Positions 1-9,031 of a stretch of 64,000 nucleotides of DNA are shown piece after piece; position 1 is the stretch's first letter; the number at the start of each line of letters is the position of its first letter. Source of the stretch: Myxococcales bacterium (lineage in GTDB: Bacteria > Myxococcota_A > UBA796 > GCA-2862545); assembly GCA_019634415.1 (NCBI GenBank), contig JAHQVJ010000093.1, positions 62,001 to 126,000 on the forward strand, given 5' to 3'. A program made the position numbers and the translations under genes. The notes under the pieces were generated by a model. That model did no database searches. It saw nothing but the letters and a program-made list of their open reading frames with translations, and was not told the origin of the DNA.

Positions 1-1
1 C

Positions 2-778
2 TGGGGACTGCGTCCGCTCGAGCCCGAGCACGTCGAGTACGCGCGGGGTGACACCCACTTCCTCCTCGCCCTGCGCGAGATCATGAGCCCCCGCCTACGC
101 AAGCTGGGCCGTGCGCGCCACCTGCGCGAGGAGTGCCGGCTACTCGAGCGTCGGCAGTGGACAGCGCGCCCGTTCGATCCCGATGGGTTCATGGACATCA
201 AGAGGGCCAACGAGCTCGACAAGTCGGGCCTGCGTGTGCTGCGCCACCTCTACCTGTACCGAGACAAGCAGGCACGACGGATGGATCGCCCGGTGTACAA
301 GGTGATCCCAGATGCCGTGCTGTGGACGATCGCGAACCGCAAGCCCACCACGGCCGATGATCTGAACGGCTTGTTCCGGAGAAAGTCTGCGCTGCGGCGC
401 CGCCACGGGCACGCGCTCCTGGAGGCGGTGCTGGAGGGGCTCGACGACGAGCGTCCGCTCCCGAAGGCTCCGCGTCGAGCACCGCGCCGCCGGCCGAAGA
501 CGAAGCTACGCACCCGGCTGCGTGGCCGACAGGCAGAGCGCGTCATGGCCTGCCTGAAGCAGTGGCGCAACGACCGCGTCGAGGGCGACCCTACCCTCAC
601 GCCCTTCACGGTGGCGTCCAATGCCACCTTGAAGTGGATCGCGAGCATGCGCCCGCACAACCTGGAGGAGCTCGAGCAGGTCCCCGAGGTGCGGCGCTGG
701 CAGGTGAAGGACTTCGGTGAAGAGATCCTCGCCCTGCTCGACCAGATCGCGCCCGTTCAGCCTGCTCCTCAGGCGTAG
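2..778 (+). CDS. rnd: Ribonuclease D, 3' part (5' end outside window)
   Basis: RNase D is a 3'-to-5' exoribonuclease that trims tRNA and other stable RNA precursors. The reading frame is open from the first bases of the window, so the gene is cut at its 5' end. The first visible residues contain YARGDTHFLL, the last exonuclease motif of the DEDDy family with its catalytic Tyr and Asp. Two HRDC-type helical nucleic-acid-binding regions follow, at about visible residues 70-135 and 175-250, separated by an Arg/Lys-rich linker. A start at the in-frame ATG at 83 would remove the catalytic motif, so that ATG is internal. The gene converges with the PpiD-like gene, with 13 bases between the stops. 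The family call is firm; full length cannot be judged. Confidence 0.88.
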   Translation, partial: WGLRPLEPEHVEYARGDTHFLLALREIMSPRLRKLGRARHLREECRLLERRQWTARPFDPDGFMDIKRANELDKSGLRVLRHLYLYRDKQARRMDRPVYKVIPDAVLWTIANRKPTTADDLNGLFRRKSALRRRHGHALLEAVLEGLDDERPLPKAPRRAPRRRPKTKLRTRLRGRQAERVMACLKQWRNDRVEGDPTLTPFTVASNATLKWIASMRPHNLEELEQVPEVRRWQVKDFGEEILALLDQIAPVQPAPQA

Positions 779-779
779 G

Positions 780-808
780 GCGCGACCCGACTCACTGGAT
801 GGTCGCGC
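780..808. terminator. Inverted repeat between convergent genes
   Basis: GCGCGACC at 780-787 pairs perfectly with GGTCGCGC at 801-808 around a 13-base loop. It lies just after the rnd stop and covers the stop of the opposing gene. There is no T-tract, so a classical intrinsic terminator is not shown; it may slow polymerase in both directions. Confidence 0.3.
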
Positions 809-2261
809 GCGCCCTGAGGTCGGCCACCCACTCCTCGAAGAACTCGTTGCGGCGGTTGGCCAGCAAGGTCTCCCGCAGGGTCTCCTTGTCCTCCTCGAAC
901 TTCTCCATGTCGGCGTCGACGCGCTCGACGAGCTGAGCCACGTACAGCGTGCCCCGCTCCTCGAACACCTCCGGCAACACGGAGCCGACCTCGGCGGTGC
1001 GCGCTGCATCCAGCACGCTCTGCGGTGGGCCGAAGGGCCCCCCGGAGGAGATCGTGGAGATGGGACCCAGATCGGTGGCCACCAAGCCGTTCGCCTGCAG
1101 CAACTCCTCCGGGGCCTCCCCTGCCGTCTGCCAGCCTGCGAGTAGCTCGTCCTGCGCAAAGCTCGCAGCCATCTCCGGCACCCGCTCGGAGCGGATCAGC
1201 CGATCGGCGATGGCATCGGTGACGTCCTCGAGCGTGTCCACCCTGGGCTCCTCGCGCTCCTCGACGCGAACCAGGCGCACATCGCTGTCGGTGGTGAACA
1301 CCTTCGACATCTCACCGACGGCGAGCCCCTCGATGGCCTCCGACGCCGGCAACGAGAGCTGCATGATCGGTCGGAGGCCGAGGTCGCCACCGTTCAGAGC
1401 AGACGGATCCTCGGACCAGCGCCGGGCCATGTCGGCGAAATCCTTGCCCTCGACCACCGACTCCCGTACCGCGTTCAGCTTCGGCACCAGATCCGCGAGC
1501 GAGGGGCCATCTCGGAGCACGGCGAGCCGGATGAGGCTCAGGCGCACCTTCTCTGGGTGGTTGTAGAGGCGATCGAAGTCGCGCTCGTAGGTCTCCCCCA
1601 CCAGCTCGCTGTTCTGCTCGAGCCACGACGCGCGGTCCTCGTCGGTGATGGTGACCTTGTCCTCGAACAAGGAGGGTCGCAGCTCCACCATCTTCACGGT
1701 GACCTGGGTCTCCCGATCCACGTAGGCTTCCCGCAGTGCCGGCTCCGACAGACTCGCTCCGATGGTGGCGAGACCAGCCAGCTTCGACGCCAGCAGATCC
1801 TCGCGCAGGCGTTCTTCGAACTCGGCCTGCGTGAACTGCTGTCGCTTGAGGAAGCGCTGATACTCCTCGCGCGAGAAGCGGCCCTCCTTGTCGGCGAGCC
1901 CCGGGATCTCCATGACCTGGCGAGCGACCTCCTCGTCGGAGACGTGCAGCCCGAGGCGTGCAGCCTCCTGGAGCAGTAGCTCCCGCCGGATCAGCTGTTG
2001 CTTGACCTGCTCCCCCATGCTCTTCTGCTCGGCGTCGCTCAAGGTGCGGTTCTGACGACGCTCCTCGGTCGCGAGCTGCGATCGGTAGGCACGCCCGTAC
2101 TGCGTGTCCATGATGCGCACACCGTTCACGGTGGCCACGATCCCGCTCTTCTGGCCTTGTGGGCGCATGTACATGCCCACGAACGCCACCACCACCATAG
2201 CGAGAATGACTTGCATGAAGGTCGAGTCCGAACCCGACCTCATCTGCTCCAGGACGCCCAT
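792..2261 (-). CDS. PpiD/SurA-like membrane-anchored peptidyl-prolyl isomerase
   Basis: This is a periplasmic foldase anchored in the inner membrane, of the PpiD/SurA_N type, expected to help newly exported envelope proteins fold. An N-terminal transmembrane segment lies at about residues 14-32, followed by a helical SurA-N-like chaperone region. A parvulin rotamase domain lies at about 236-345, with the typical FADMARRWSEDPS and GGDLG stretches. I chose the ATG at 2261 because GGAG sits five bases upstream (2267-2270) and the protein then starts like PpiD. A longer frame from 2342 would overlap the upstream stop codon. The M48 protease gene just upstream on the same strand suggests a two-gene quality-control operon. 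Length is 489 residues, somewhat shorter than E. coli PpiD. Confidence 0.8.
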   Translation of the reverse strand: MGVLEQMRSGSDSTFMQVILAMVVVAFVGMYMRPQGQKSGIVATVNGVRIMDTQYGRAYRSQLATEERRQNRTLSDAEQKSMGEQVKQQLIRRELLLQEAARLGLHVSDEEVARQVMEIPGLADKEGRFSREEYQRFLKRQQFTQAEFEERLREDLLASKLAGLATIGASLSEPALREAYVDRETQVTVKMVELRPSLFEDKVTITDEDRASWLEQNSELVGETYERDFDRLYNHPEKVRLSLIRLAVLRDGPSLADLVPKLNAVRESVVEGKDFADMARRWSEDPSALNGGDLGLRPIMQLSLPASEAIEGLAVGEMSKVFTTDSDVRLVRVEEREEPRVDTLEDVTDAIADRLIRSERVPEMAASFAQDELLAGWQTAGEAPEELLQANGLVATDLGPISTISSGGPFGPPQSVLDAARTAEVGSVLPEVFEERGTLYVAQLVERVDADMEKFEEDKETLRETLLANRRNEFFEEWVADLRARATIQ

Positions 2262-2334
2262 CTTGGCTCCGTTTCCAGACTCCGGGAGGTATCGGGTGGC
2301 CGTGTGTCGCGCTACCCCCTCTCGGCGAAGCTCT

Positions 2335-3165
2335 CTATCCACCCCACAGGGTGTTCAGGGTGTCGTGTGGCAACTTGTTGCGCTGGTACTTCTTGCGCGC
2401 GTTGGGCAGCCACTCCTGGAGCACACCCTTCCGCTTCTCGTTGGTGGGATGGGTGGAGAGAAATGCGGGCACGGAGTTGGGTGCGTGCTCCGACATGCGA
2501 TCCCAGACCCGCTGGGACTCCTTCGGGGGATAGCCAGCCCGCGCCATGTACATCATGCCGATGACGTCCGCCTCGGACTCGTGGGTACGGGAGAAGGGCA
2601 ACAACACGCCGAGCTGCCCACCGACGCCCAGCGCCCCCAAGACCGCCGCCCGCTGGGCTGGCTTCATCTTCGTCTCGTTGGCCAGGATCAGCTCCAGCCC
2701 CGTCAAGCCTCCGAGGAGCGTGAGCTGCTGGCTCATCCGCTCGGATCCGTGATTCGCCGTGGCGTGAGCCACCTCGTGCCCCATCACGAAGGCCATTCCA
2801 GCCTCGTTGTCGAGCACGGGGAGGATCCCGGTGTAGAAGCCGATGTAGCCACCCGGCAGACACCACGCGTTGATCTCGTCCTGGTTGATGAGGCTGTACT
2901 CCCAGGCGTAGTCCGGGCGCTTCGCCACCCCCGAGATCCGGTTGCCGACGGACTGCAGCGTCTGGTTGTTGGAGCCCTTCTTCTGGACCGGCACCTCCGC
3001 GAGCATGGATGCGTAGGACGACTTGCCCAGGCCCAACATGATGCTGTTGGGCACGAGGTTGAACTGCTTGCGGTTGGTATAGGGGACCTTCTGACAGGCC
3101 ACCCCCACCAGCGCTGCACAGCCCGTGACCAGGGCCCATGTGCGCAGGGTCTTCGGGTCTGTCAT
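2335..3165 (-). CDS. M48 family metallopeptidase, probable lipoprotein
   Basis: This is a periplasmic zinc metalloprotease of family M48, the group that includes LoiP and BepA, which degrade misfolded outer-membrane proteins. The zinc motif HEVAH is at residues 130-134, and the third-ligand region ESEAD is at about 196-200. The first 25 residues form a short signal sequence ending in GVAC, which is an imperfect lipobox; C16 in VTGC is a second candidate. Length (276) fits the LoiP-type proteins without a TPR extension. It ends about 70 bases before the PpiD-like gene on the same strand, and co-expression is likely. The substrate is unknown. Confidence 0.85.
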   Translation of the reverse strand: MTDPKTLRTWALVTGCAALVGVACQKVPYTNRKQFNLVPNSIMLGLGKSSYASMLAEVPVQKKGSNNQTLQSVGNRISGVAKRPDYAWEYSLINQDEINAWCLPGGYIGFYTGILPVLDNEAGMAFVMGHEVAHATANHGSERMSQQLTLLGGLTGLELILANETKMKPAQRAAVLGALGVGGQLGVLLPFSRTHESEADVIGMMYMARAGYPPKESQRVWDRMSEHAPNSVPAFLSTHPTNEKRKGVLQEWLPNARKKYQRNKLPHDTLNTLWGG

Positions 3166-3296
3166 TGCTCCTCCAGTGTTCCGCCGACTTTAGAGGGATC
3201 GACCCGCGCACGCCAACGTTGCTGACGCACCTTCGGGAAAATAGGCTGTGATCCCGCTGCCCGGCCCAAACCCCCACCCCCACCGCGGTCTTCCCT

Positions 3297-4334
3297 TTGC
3301 TCGACACCGTCCTCGGTCTGTTCAGCCAAGATCTCGCGGTGGACCTCGGCACCTCCAACACCCGGGTGCACCTCTCGGGCCGCGGCCTGCTCTGCGACGA
3401 ACCCACGGCACTCGCGCTGCAGGTCCTGCCAGACGGATCGAGAGAGGTGATCGCCACGGGTGTCGAGGCACGGGCCATGGTGGGTCGCACCCCTCCCGAC
3501 ATCGAGGCGGTCCATCCCGTTCGCGCGGGGCGGGTCACAGAGCACGACGTCACCGAGGCCCTCATCCTCGCCCTGATGCGGCGCGCGCACGGGCGGAACG
3601 GGTGGATGCGGCCCCGGATCGTGCTCGGGGTGCCACATCGTGCGACCGCTGCCGAGCTGGACGCGGTGGCGGACCGCTTCGACGCCGTCGGCACGCGTGA
3701 GGTACGTCTGATCCCCCGCCCCGTGGCGGCCGCGGTGGGGGCAGGCCTTCCCGTCTGGGAGGCCGACACCGTGATGGTGGTGGACGTGGGCGGAGGCACC
3801 ACCGAGATCTCGATCCTGCAGTCCTCCGAGGTCGTGTCCTCCACGATCCTCGAGCAAGGGGGCCTTGCCATGGACGCCGCCGTGGCCGCCTGGGTGGAGC
3901 GGGAGTGGGACCTCCGGATCGGACCCCGCTCCGCCGAAGCGCTCAAGATCGACGTGGGCAGCGCCATCGAGGAAGGCCTCATCCACAGCGGCGTCGCCAA
4001 GGGACGCTGCCTGCGACGCGGGCTGCCGCGGGCTCAGTCCGTCACCCCTTCGGACGTGCACTCGGCCCTCACCTCTGTGGTGGACGCCATCGCACAGGCC
4101 ACGCGAGACCTACTCGACGAGGCCCCCCCGTCTGCCGCGGCCGCCGTCCGCAGCCAGGGGGTGATCCTGGCCGGCGGCGGCAGCCTCCTGCGCGATCTCG
4201 ACGTGGCCTTGCGCGATCGCCTGCAGATCCCCTTCATCGTGGCGGAGTCTCCGCAGCGGGCAGTGATCACGGGCCTGGCTCGGATCCTCGAGGACTCTGC
4301 CCTGCAGCACACCATCGCGCGAGTCGACCGATGA
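3297..4334 (+). CDS. MreB-like actin-fold ATPase (divergent paralog)
   Basis: This actin-fold protein resembles MreB, which polymerises under the inner membrane and guides cell-wall synthesis. Seen here are the phosphate-1 loop DLGTSNT at about residues 16-22, the phosphate-2 loop DVGGGTTE at about 163-170, and the adenosine loop LAGGGSLL near 290. Length (345) is normal for MreB. The sequence is diverged elsewhere, and no mreC or mreD lies nearby, so it is probably a paralog rather than the main MreB. The only upstream in-frame start is TTG at 3297 without a clear ribosome site, so the start is uncertain. Its stop overlaps the glgA start (ATGA), which suggests translational coupling. Confidence 0.75.
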   Translation: MLDTVLGLFSQDLAVDLGTSNTRVHLSGRGLLCDEPTALALQVLPDGSREVIATGVEARAMVGRTPPDIEAVHPVRAGRVTEHDVTEALILALMRRAHGRNGWMRPRIVLGVPHRATAAELDAVADRFDAVGTREVRLIPRPVAAAVGAGLPVWEADTVMVVDVGGGTTEISILQSSEVVSSTILEQGGLAMDAAVAAWVEREWDLRIGPRSAEALKIDVGSAIEEGLIHSGVAKGRCLRRGLPRAQSVTPSDVHSALTSVVDAIAQATRDLLDEAPPSAAAAVRSQGVILAGGGSLLRDLDVALRDRLQIPFIVAESPQRAVITGLARILEDSALQHTIARVDR

Positions 4335-5803
4335 GCCAGGCCCCCGTGATCGTGCACGTCAGCAGCGAGGTGGCGCCGTTCTCGAAGTCCGGTGGCCTCG
4401 CCGACGTGGTGGACGCGCTGGGACGGGCCTTGGTGGACGAGGGGCATCGGGTGCTCACGGTGTCGCCGCGGTACCGCGGCGTGGCCCCCGACGCGGCGGC
4501 AACCGACCTACACGTCACGGCGACCCTGGGCGGACATCCACACCGTGCGGAGATCGTCCAGCTGAACCGCGAGGGGGTGGAGCACTTCTTCGTCGACAGC
4601 CCCTTGTTCGACCGGGAGGGCCTCTACGACGATCACCAGGGCCCCTTCGGCGACAACCACCTGCGGTTCGCCCTGCTCTGCCAAGCAGCGCTACACGTCG
4701 CTCGCCGCTGGACGGACGGCGACTGTGTGCTGCACGTCCACGACTGGCAAGCTGCCCTCGTCCCCATCTACCTGAAGGGGCTGTGGCAACCCCTCGGCCT
4801 GTTGACCGACGCCACCACCGTGCTGTCGATGCACAACCCGATGCACCAAGGGCGCTTTCCCGCAGGCCTGTTCGCCGATCTGGAGCTGCCACCGCGCTGG
4901 TTCTCTCCCGGCGCCCTGGAGTTCCACGGCGACCTTTGCCTCCTGAAGGGAGGAGTGCTCCAGGCCCAGCAGATCTCCACCGTTTCTCCCACCTTCGCGC
5001 GTGAGATCCTCACGGCCAGTGGAGGGTTTGGGCTGCACGACGTGCTCGCGAGTCGCGCCGTGGACCTCACCGGAATCTTGAACGGCCTGGACACGGCGCT
5101 GTGGAACCCGGCCACCGATCCCCACCTGCCAGCCTCCTTCGACAGCGACGATCTCTCGGGCAAGGCGATCTGCAAGGCGGAGCTGCAGGCAGAGCTGGGG
5201 CTACCGGTCGACCCCGACGCTCCCTTGTTCGGCTCCATCGGGCGCCTCGATCCGCAGAAGGGCATCGAGCTGGTGATCGACAGCGTCCCATGGCTCGCCG
5301 AGCAAGGTGCTCAGCTCGTCGTGCTGGGTTCGGCGGCGGCGAGCCATCGACACCTCGAGGCGCAGCTCGGGGCTCTAGAGGATCGCTACCCGAGGCACGT
5401 TCGGGCCTGGATCGGCTTCTCGGAGCCCCTCGCCCACCGCATCCAGGGAGCCGCCGACTTCTTCCTGATGCCGTCGCTGTTCGAGCCGTGCGGCCTCACC
5501 CAGATGTCCGCCCTCCGATACGGTGCACCGCCCGTGGTCCGGCGCACGGGGGGCTTGGCCGACAGCGTGCACCCAGCCGACGCATCGGGCCAGAGGGGCA
5601 CCGGGTTCGTGTTCGGCCCGGCCACGGGCAGCGACCTACGAGAGGCGATGTGGCGTGCGCTGGCGGTGTTCGGCGACCCGAGCGCCCTCGAGGGGCTGCG
5701 CCTTCGGGGGATGGCGACGGACTTCGGCTGGCGAGCGGTGGTCCCCGACTACGAAGCGCTGTACGATCGAGCCAAGGCGCTCGCAGGTGAGCGGGCCTCG
5801 TGA
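4331..5803 (+). CDS. glgA: Glycogen synthase (ADP-glucose type)
   Basis: GlgA transfers glucose from ADP-glucose to growing alpha-1,4-glucan chains in the cytoplasm. The N-terminal glycosyltransferase-5 domain carries the sugar-nucleotide loop KSGGL at residues 19-23, preceded by the typical SSEVAPFS. The C-terminal GT-B half contains SIGRLDPQKG and the SLFEPCGLTQ segment with the conserved Glu. Length is 490, close to the usual 475-490. The ATG at 4331 overlaps the stop of the MreB-like gene by four bases. No other glycogen genes (glgB, glgC, glgP) are visible nearby. Confidence 0.95.
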   Translation: MSQAPVIVHVSSEVAPFSKSGGLADVVDALGRALVDEGHRVLTVSPRYRGVAPDAAATDLHVTATLGGHPHRAEIVQLNREGVEHFFVDSPLFDREGLYDDHQGPFGDNHLRFALLCQAALHVARRWTDGDCVLHVHDWQAALVPIYLKGLWQPLGLLTDATTVLSMHNPMHQGRFPAGLFADLELPPRWFSPGALEFHGDLCLLKGGVLQAQQISTVSPTFAREILTASGGFGLHDVLASRAVDLTGILNGLDTALWNPATDPHLPASFDSDDLSGKAICKAELQAELGLPVDPDAPLFGSIGRLDPQKGIELVIDSVPWLAEQGAQLVVLGSAAASHRHLEAQLGALEDRYPRHVRAWIGFSEPLAHRIQGAADFFLMPSLFEPCGLTQMSALRYGAPPVVRRTGGLADSVHPADASGQRGTGFVFGPATGSDLREAMWRALAVFGDPSALEGLRLRGMATDFGWRAVVPDYEALYDRAKALAGERAS

Positions 5804-5855
5804 GCAGGCTCGTGATCACGGCCCACGGCCCCGGATAGTCCACCATGTGCAACCC

Positions 5856-6560
5856 ATGACCGACCTGGCCCTACAGGTGCTGGACCGCGCCGACACCCAG
5901 CTCGTCGCTGGCTGGTACCACGCGGTGAGCGTCTCCACCGAGCGTGTGCGCGCCTGGCTGCGGTCCACCGGCCTGCAGTTCGTCGACCCTTCGCGGGACA
6001 CCCTCCCCACCCTCGCCGATCTCGACGTCACCACCGAGCGCATCATCGGGCAGGCCATGCTCGGTGCCGGAGCTGTGTCGGGCATGGCGGGTATCGCAGG
6101 GGCCGCCTCGATCCCCCCTGAGATGCTGGCCTCGATGGTGAGCGTGCTGCGACTGGGGCAGCGGCTGTGCATCGTCTACGGCTTCGACCCGGGCACGGAC
6201 CGCGGCCAGATGGCCCTGTGCCGCGCCCTCGCCGCCGCCTACGACGTGGAGCTTCCGGCCGCGGGCCCCGTGGGCATGCGAGTGTCGGACCTACCGCGCC
6301 TGGCCAGCCCCAACACCGATCCTCGCAGCATCGGCGCGAGTCTCGCCAAGGCGGTGCTGGTCCAGAGCGCCTTCTGGGTCGCCAACCGCCTCACACGACT
6401 GGTGCCCGTGATCAGCGCCACGTCGAGCGCGGTGGACGCACGCAACCGCACCGAGCGCGCCGCACGTCAGATGCAGGCCGTGCTCGAGCGGCTGTCGGAC
6501 CTGCCCAGCACGCCCGCCGGCGAGCTCGAGGACGCCCTCGAGCTGCAGCGCACCCCCTGA
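5856..6560 (+). CDS. EcsC-family-like protein
   Basis: This 234-residue protein has a Gly/Ala-rich central segment (about residues 65-95, with GAGAVSGMAGIAGAAS) followed by a Leu-rich helix. That pattern resembles the EcsC family, whose molecular role is poorly defined although Bacillus EcsC is tied to an ABC transporter. The remainder is helical, with a C-terminal region rich in charged residues. I chose the ATG at 5856 because upstream sequence in the same frame has shadow-type composition and overlaps glgA. It sits 52 bases after glgA and just before the FAN1-like gene. The family match is by eye and moderate. Confidence 0.55.
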   Translation: MTDLALQVLDRADTQLVAGWYHAVSVSTERVRAWLRSTGLQFVDPSRDTLPTLADLDVTTERIIGQAMLGAGAVSGMAGIAGAASIPPEMLASMVSVLRLGQRLCIVYGFDPGTDRGQMALCRALAAAYDVELPAAGPVGMRVSDLPRLASPNTDPRSIGASLAKAVLVQSAFWVANRLTRLVPVISATSSAVDARNRTERAARQMQAVLERLSDLPSTPAGELEDALELQRTP

Positions 6561-6591
6561 AGTTGTCCGGCACCTGCGCTACGACTGCGCG

Positions 6592-8289
6592 ATGGGGAGC
6601 CCGCCACCTGCACCATCGGCCTCACTCGCTGCGGAGGACTTCGAGCAGCTGCTCACGCGCGGACTACAGCGTGGCCAGGCGCTGCTCAGCGCAGGCGAGG
6701 CACAGATCGTTCGCCGCATGCAGGTGCTGCCCTTCGCGGCCTTCGTCACCTACGCGCGGCTCACGGCTCGGGTGCCACAGCCCTTCGAGCTCGACCGACT
6801 GCAGCTACCGGGGGTCGACGATCCGTGTGCGGCGGTGGAGGCCCTGAAGGCCTCCGAGCTCGCTGACCACCTGGTTCCATGGCGTGTTCGGGCGGCACAT
6901 CTCCCGCGGGATGCGCTGGTCGGTGCGGCGCGCACGCTGGGGGTGGCGACGTCGGGCCGCAAGGCCGAGTTGTTGCAGCGGCTGCTCGACCATCCCGAGC
7001 CCGTTCCCCTGCCCCGGGCGGCGAGCGCCCATCAGTGGCTGCGCCTACGCCATCGCTCGCTCGTGCAGCGCCTGGCGCGATTCGCCTCCCTCGAGGCGCA
7101 CCCCGACCGCTCCACCCCCGTGATCGCACGGCTGGGCATCGTTCGCTGGCCCACCTACACCCTCACCGACGGCCCCGGCCCCCACGCCGACAGGCGACAG
7201 CTGCTGTGCTGGGAGGAGCTGTGCTCCTCGGAGCTGTCGGCGGAGGAGGCGCTCACGGCACTCGCCGCGGGACGTGGTGCCGCCCCTGCGGGACTCGACC
7301 TGCGGCGCCGCCTCAGGCGAGCGGTGCGCGGCGCCGCCCGTGAGCTGGAGCGCGACGGGCACCCGAAGGCAGCCGTGGAGCTGTACCGACGCCTGGTGGA
7401 CGGCGGCGGAGAGCGCCTGGGTCGTGTGGCGTTCCGCTGGGCGAGGGCCGAGGAAGCTGCGGGCGCCCCGGAGCGAGGGCTGGCCGTGCTGCAGCGGGCG
7501 CGCGCGCACGCCGATCCCGTGGAGCGCCTCGCCATCGCACGTACCGGAAAGCGACTGGCTCGGTCGCTCCGGCGCTCCTGGCCGCCGGATCCGCCGCTGC
7601 GCGCTGCCCCAGCTCGCCACCTGCGCCTGCCCATCTCCCAGGAGAGCCCAGAGGGCATCGAGCAGGCCACCTGCAGCGCCCTCGCGGCCGTGGGCCGACG
7701 TGCCGTCCATGGGGAGGGTCGCCCATGGAGCACGCTCTTCGCGCTGCTGTTCGCCGACACCTACTTCCTGCCCGTGCCTGGGGCCCTTCCCGTGCCCTAC
7801 CTGTCCGGGCCGCTGGACCTGGGAACCCCTGCGTTCCGGCGACGTCGAGCGAAGGCCGTGGGCGATGTGCTCGAACGCATCCGTGCGGGTCGTGCCCCTG
7901 CCCTCGTGCGAAGTGCCCATGCACGCTGGCAGGGCACGGCCCTGGCGGGCGCACGATGGCACGCAGCCGACGGCCCCACGCTGGAGGCGCTCGCCCTTGG
8001 CCTGGGGCCCCGCGGCCTGCTCACCATCCTCGAGCCCATCCTGGATCACGGTCGACGCGCAGCAGCAGGGTTGCCCGACCTGGCCATTCTGCCCGGCCCC
8101 AGCGTGCGCCTCGACGACGCAGTGCCCGGAACGCTGCCCGAGGGGTTGCTGCTCGCCGAGGTGAAAGGCCCCACGGACAGCCTGCGTGACGCACAACGGG
8201 TATGGCTCGATCGCCTCGTAGGGGCCGGAGTCGCCGCGGAAGTCTGGCACGTCAAGCCAGCCACGCGCCCTCGATCTTTCGCTGTGTGA
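6592..8289 (+). CDS. FAN1-like structure-specific nuclease (VRR-NUC)
   Basis: The C-terminal part (about residues 455-560) is a VRR-NUC domain of the PD-(D/E)XK fold: GLPDL near 493-497 supplies the Asp, and AEVKG near 522-526 supplies Glu and Lys. Upstream, DALVGAARTLGVATSGRKAELLQRLL (about residues 104-130, quoted here only for its helix-turn spacing) resembles a SAP DNA-binding motif, and residues 240-340 form a TPR-like helical region. This order, SAP then TPR then VRR-NUC, is that of FAN1, which cuts flap and branched DNA and unhooks interstrand crosslinks. Length (565) suits bacterial FAN1 homologs. The ATG at 6592 starts 31 bases after the EcsC-like gene. DNA-repair function is inferred from the family. 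Confidence 0.8.
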   Translation: MGSPPPAPSASLAAEDFEQLLTRGLQRGQALLSAGEAQIVRRMQVLPFAAFVTYARLTARVPQPFELDRLQLPGVDDPCAAVEALKASELADHLVPWRVRAAHLPRDALVGAARTLGVATSGRKAELLQRLLDHPEPVPLPRAASAHQWLRLRHRSLVQRLARFASLEAHPDRSTPVIARLGIVRWPTYTLTDGPGPHADRRQLLCWEELCSSELSAEEALTALAAGRGAAPAGLDLRRRLRRAVRGAARELERDGHPKAAVELYRRLVDGGGERLGRVAFRWARAEEAAGAPERGLAVLQRARAHADPVERLAIARTGKRLARSLRRSWPPDPPLRAAPARHLRLPISQESPEGIEQATCSALAAVGRRAVHGEGRPWSTLFALLFADTYFLPVPGALPVPYLSGPLDLGTPAFRRRRAKAVGDVLERIRAGRAPALVRSAHARWQGTALAGARWHAADGPTLEALALGLGPRGLLTILEPILDHGRRAAAGLPDLAILPGPSVRLDDAVPGTLPEGLLLAEVKGPTDSLRDAQRVWLDRLVGAGVAAEVWHVKPATRPRSFAV

Positions 8290-8319
8290 TATGCCGGGGG
8301 CATCCCTGGAGGGCATACC

Positions 8320-9027
8320 GTGGAACCCGTCGTCGAGGTCACCCTCGCCGCCGTTCAGGCAACCGAAGAGCCATCGATCTGGGCACTGATCTGGGAGGCG
8401 GACTTCATCGTCCAGATGGTCCTGCTCATGCTCGTGGCGATGAGCCTGGCGTGTTGGGGGATCATCTTCCAGAAATACATGCGCATCAGCTCCGCGTCGC
8501 GTCAGTCCGCCCGGTTCCTCGAGGTGTTCTGGGCCAGCAAGCGTCTGGATGCGGTGTACGAGAAGGCAGGCTCCTTCCGGGGCTCGCCCGTCGCCGAGGT
8601 GTTTCGTGCCGGGTACCAGGAGCTGGCCAAGGTCACTGCTGCTGGCGCCGAAGGAAAGCGCGGAGACGCCACCGACAACCTCACGCGAACCCTTCGCCGC
8701 GCCTCGGCCGTCGAGTCCACCAACCTGGAACGGTACGTGACCTTTCTGGGCACCACTGGCTCCACCGCGCCCTTCATCGGGCTCTTCGGAACCGTCTGGG
8801 GCATCCTGCGCGCCTTCCAGAAGCTCGGTGGAGGGGGGGCAGCCACCATCGACATCGTCGGCCCCGATATCGCTCACGCGCTGATCGCCACCGCCGTGGG
8901 CTTGGCTGCTGCCATTCCCGCCGTGATCGCCTTCAACTACTTCAACAACGGCATCCGGGTCCTCAACACGGAGATGGAGAACTTCTCGGCAGACTTCCTC
9001 AACATCGTCAAGCGCCACCTGCGGTGA
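8320..9027 (+). CDS. tolQ: TolQ-type proton-channel subunit
   Basis: TolQ is the inner-membrane stator of the Tol-Pal system, which uses the proton gradient to pull the outer membrane inward at division. Three membrane segments are visible, at about residues 30-52, 143-165 and 183-205. The conserved core includes FLGTTGSTAPFIGLFGTVWG and the Gly/Ala-rich third helix. Start is GTG at 8320, with GGAGG a few bases upstream. It is 235 residues, a normal size for TolQ/ExbB. The TolR gene follows after four bases, so the two are co-transcribed. TolB downstream makes TolQ more likely than ExbB. Confidence 0.93.
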   Translation: MEPVVEVTLAAVQATEEPSIWALIWEADFIVQMVLLMLVAMSLACWGIIFQKYMRISSASRQSARFLEVFWASKRLDAVYEKAGSFRGSPVAEVFRAGYQELAKVTAAGAEGKRGDATDNLTRTLRRASAVESTNLERYVTFLGTTGSTAPFIGLFGTVWGILRAFQKLGGGGAATIDIVGPDIAHALIATAVGLAAAIPAVIAFNYFNNGIRVLNTEMENFSADFLNIVKRHLR

Positions 9028-9031
9028 TGCC

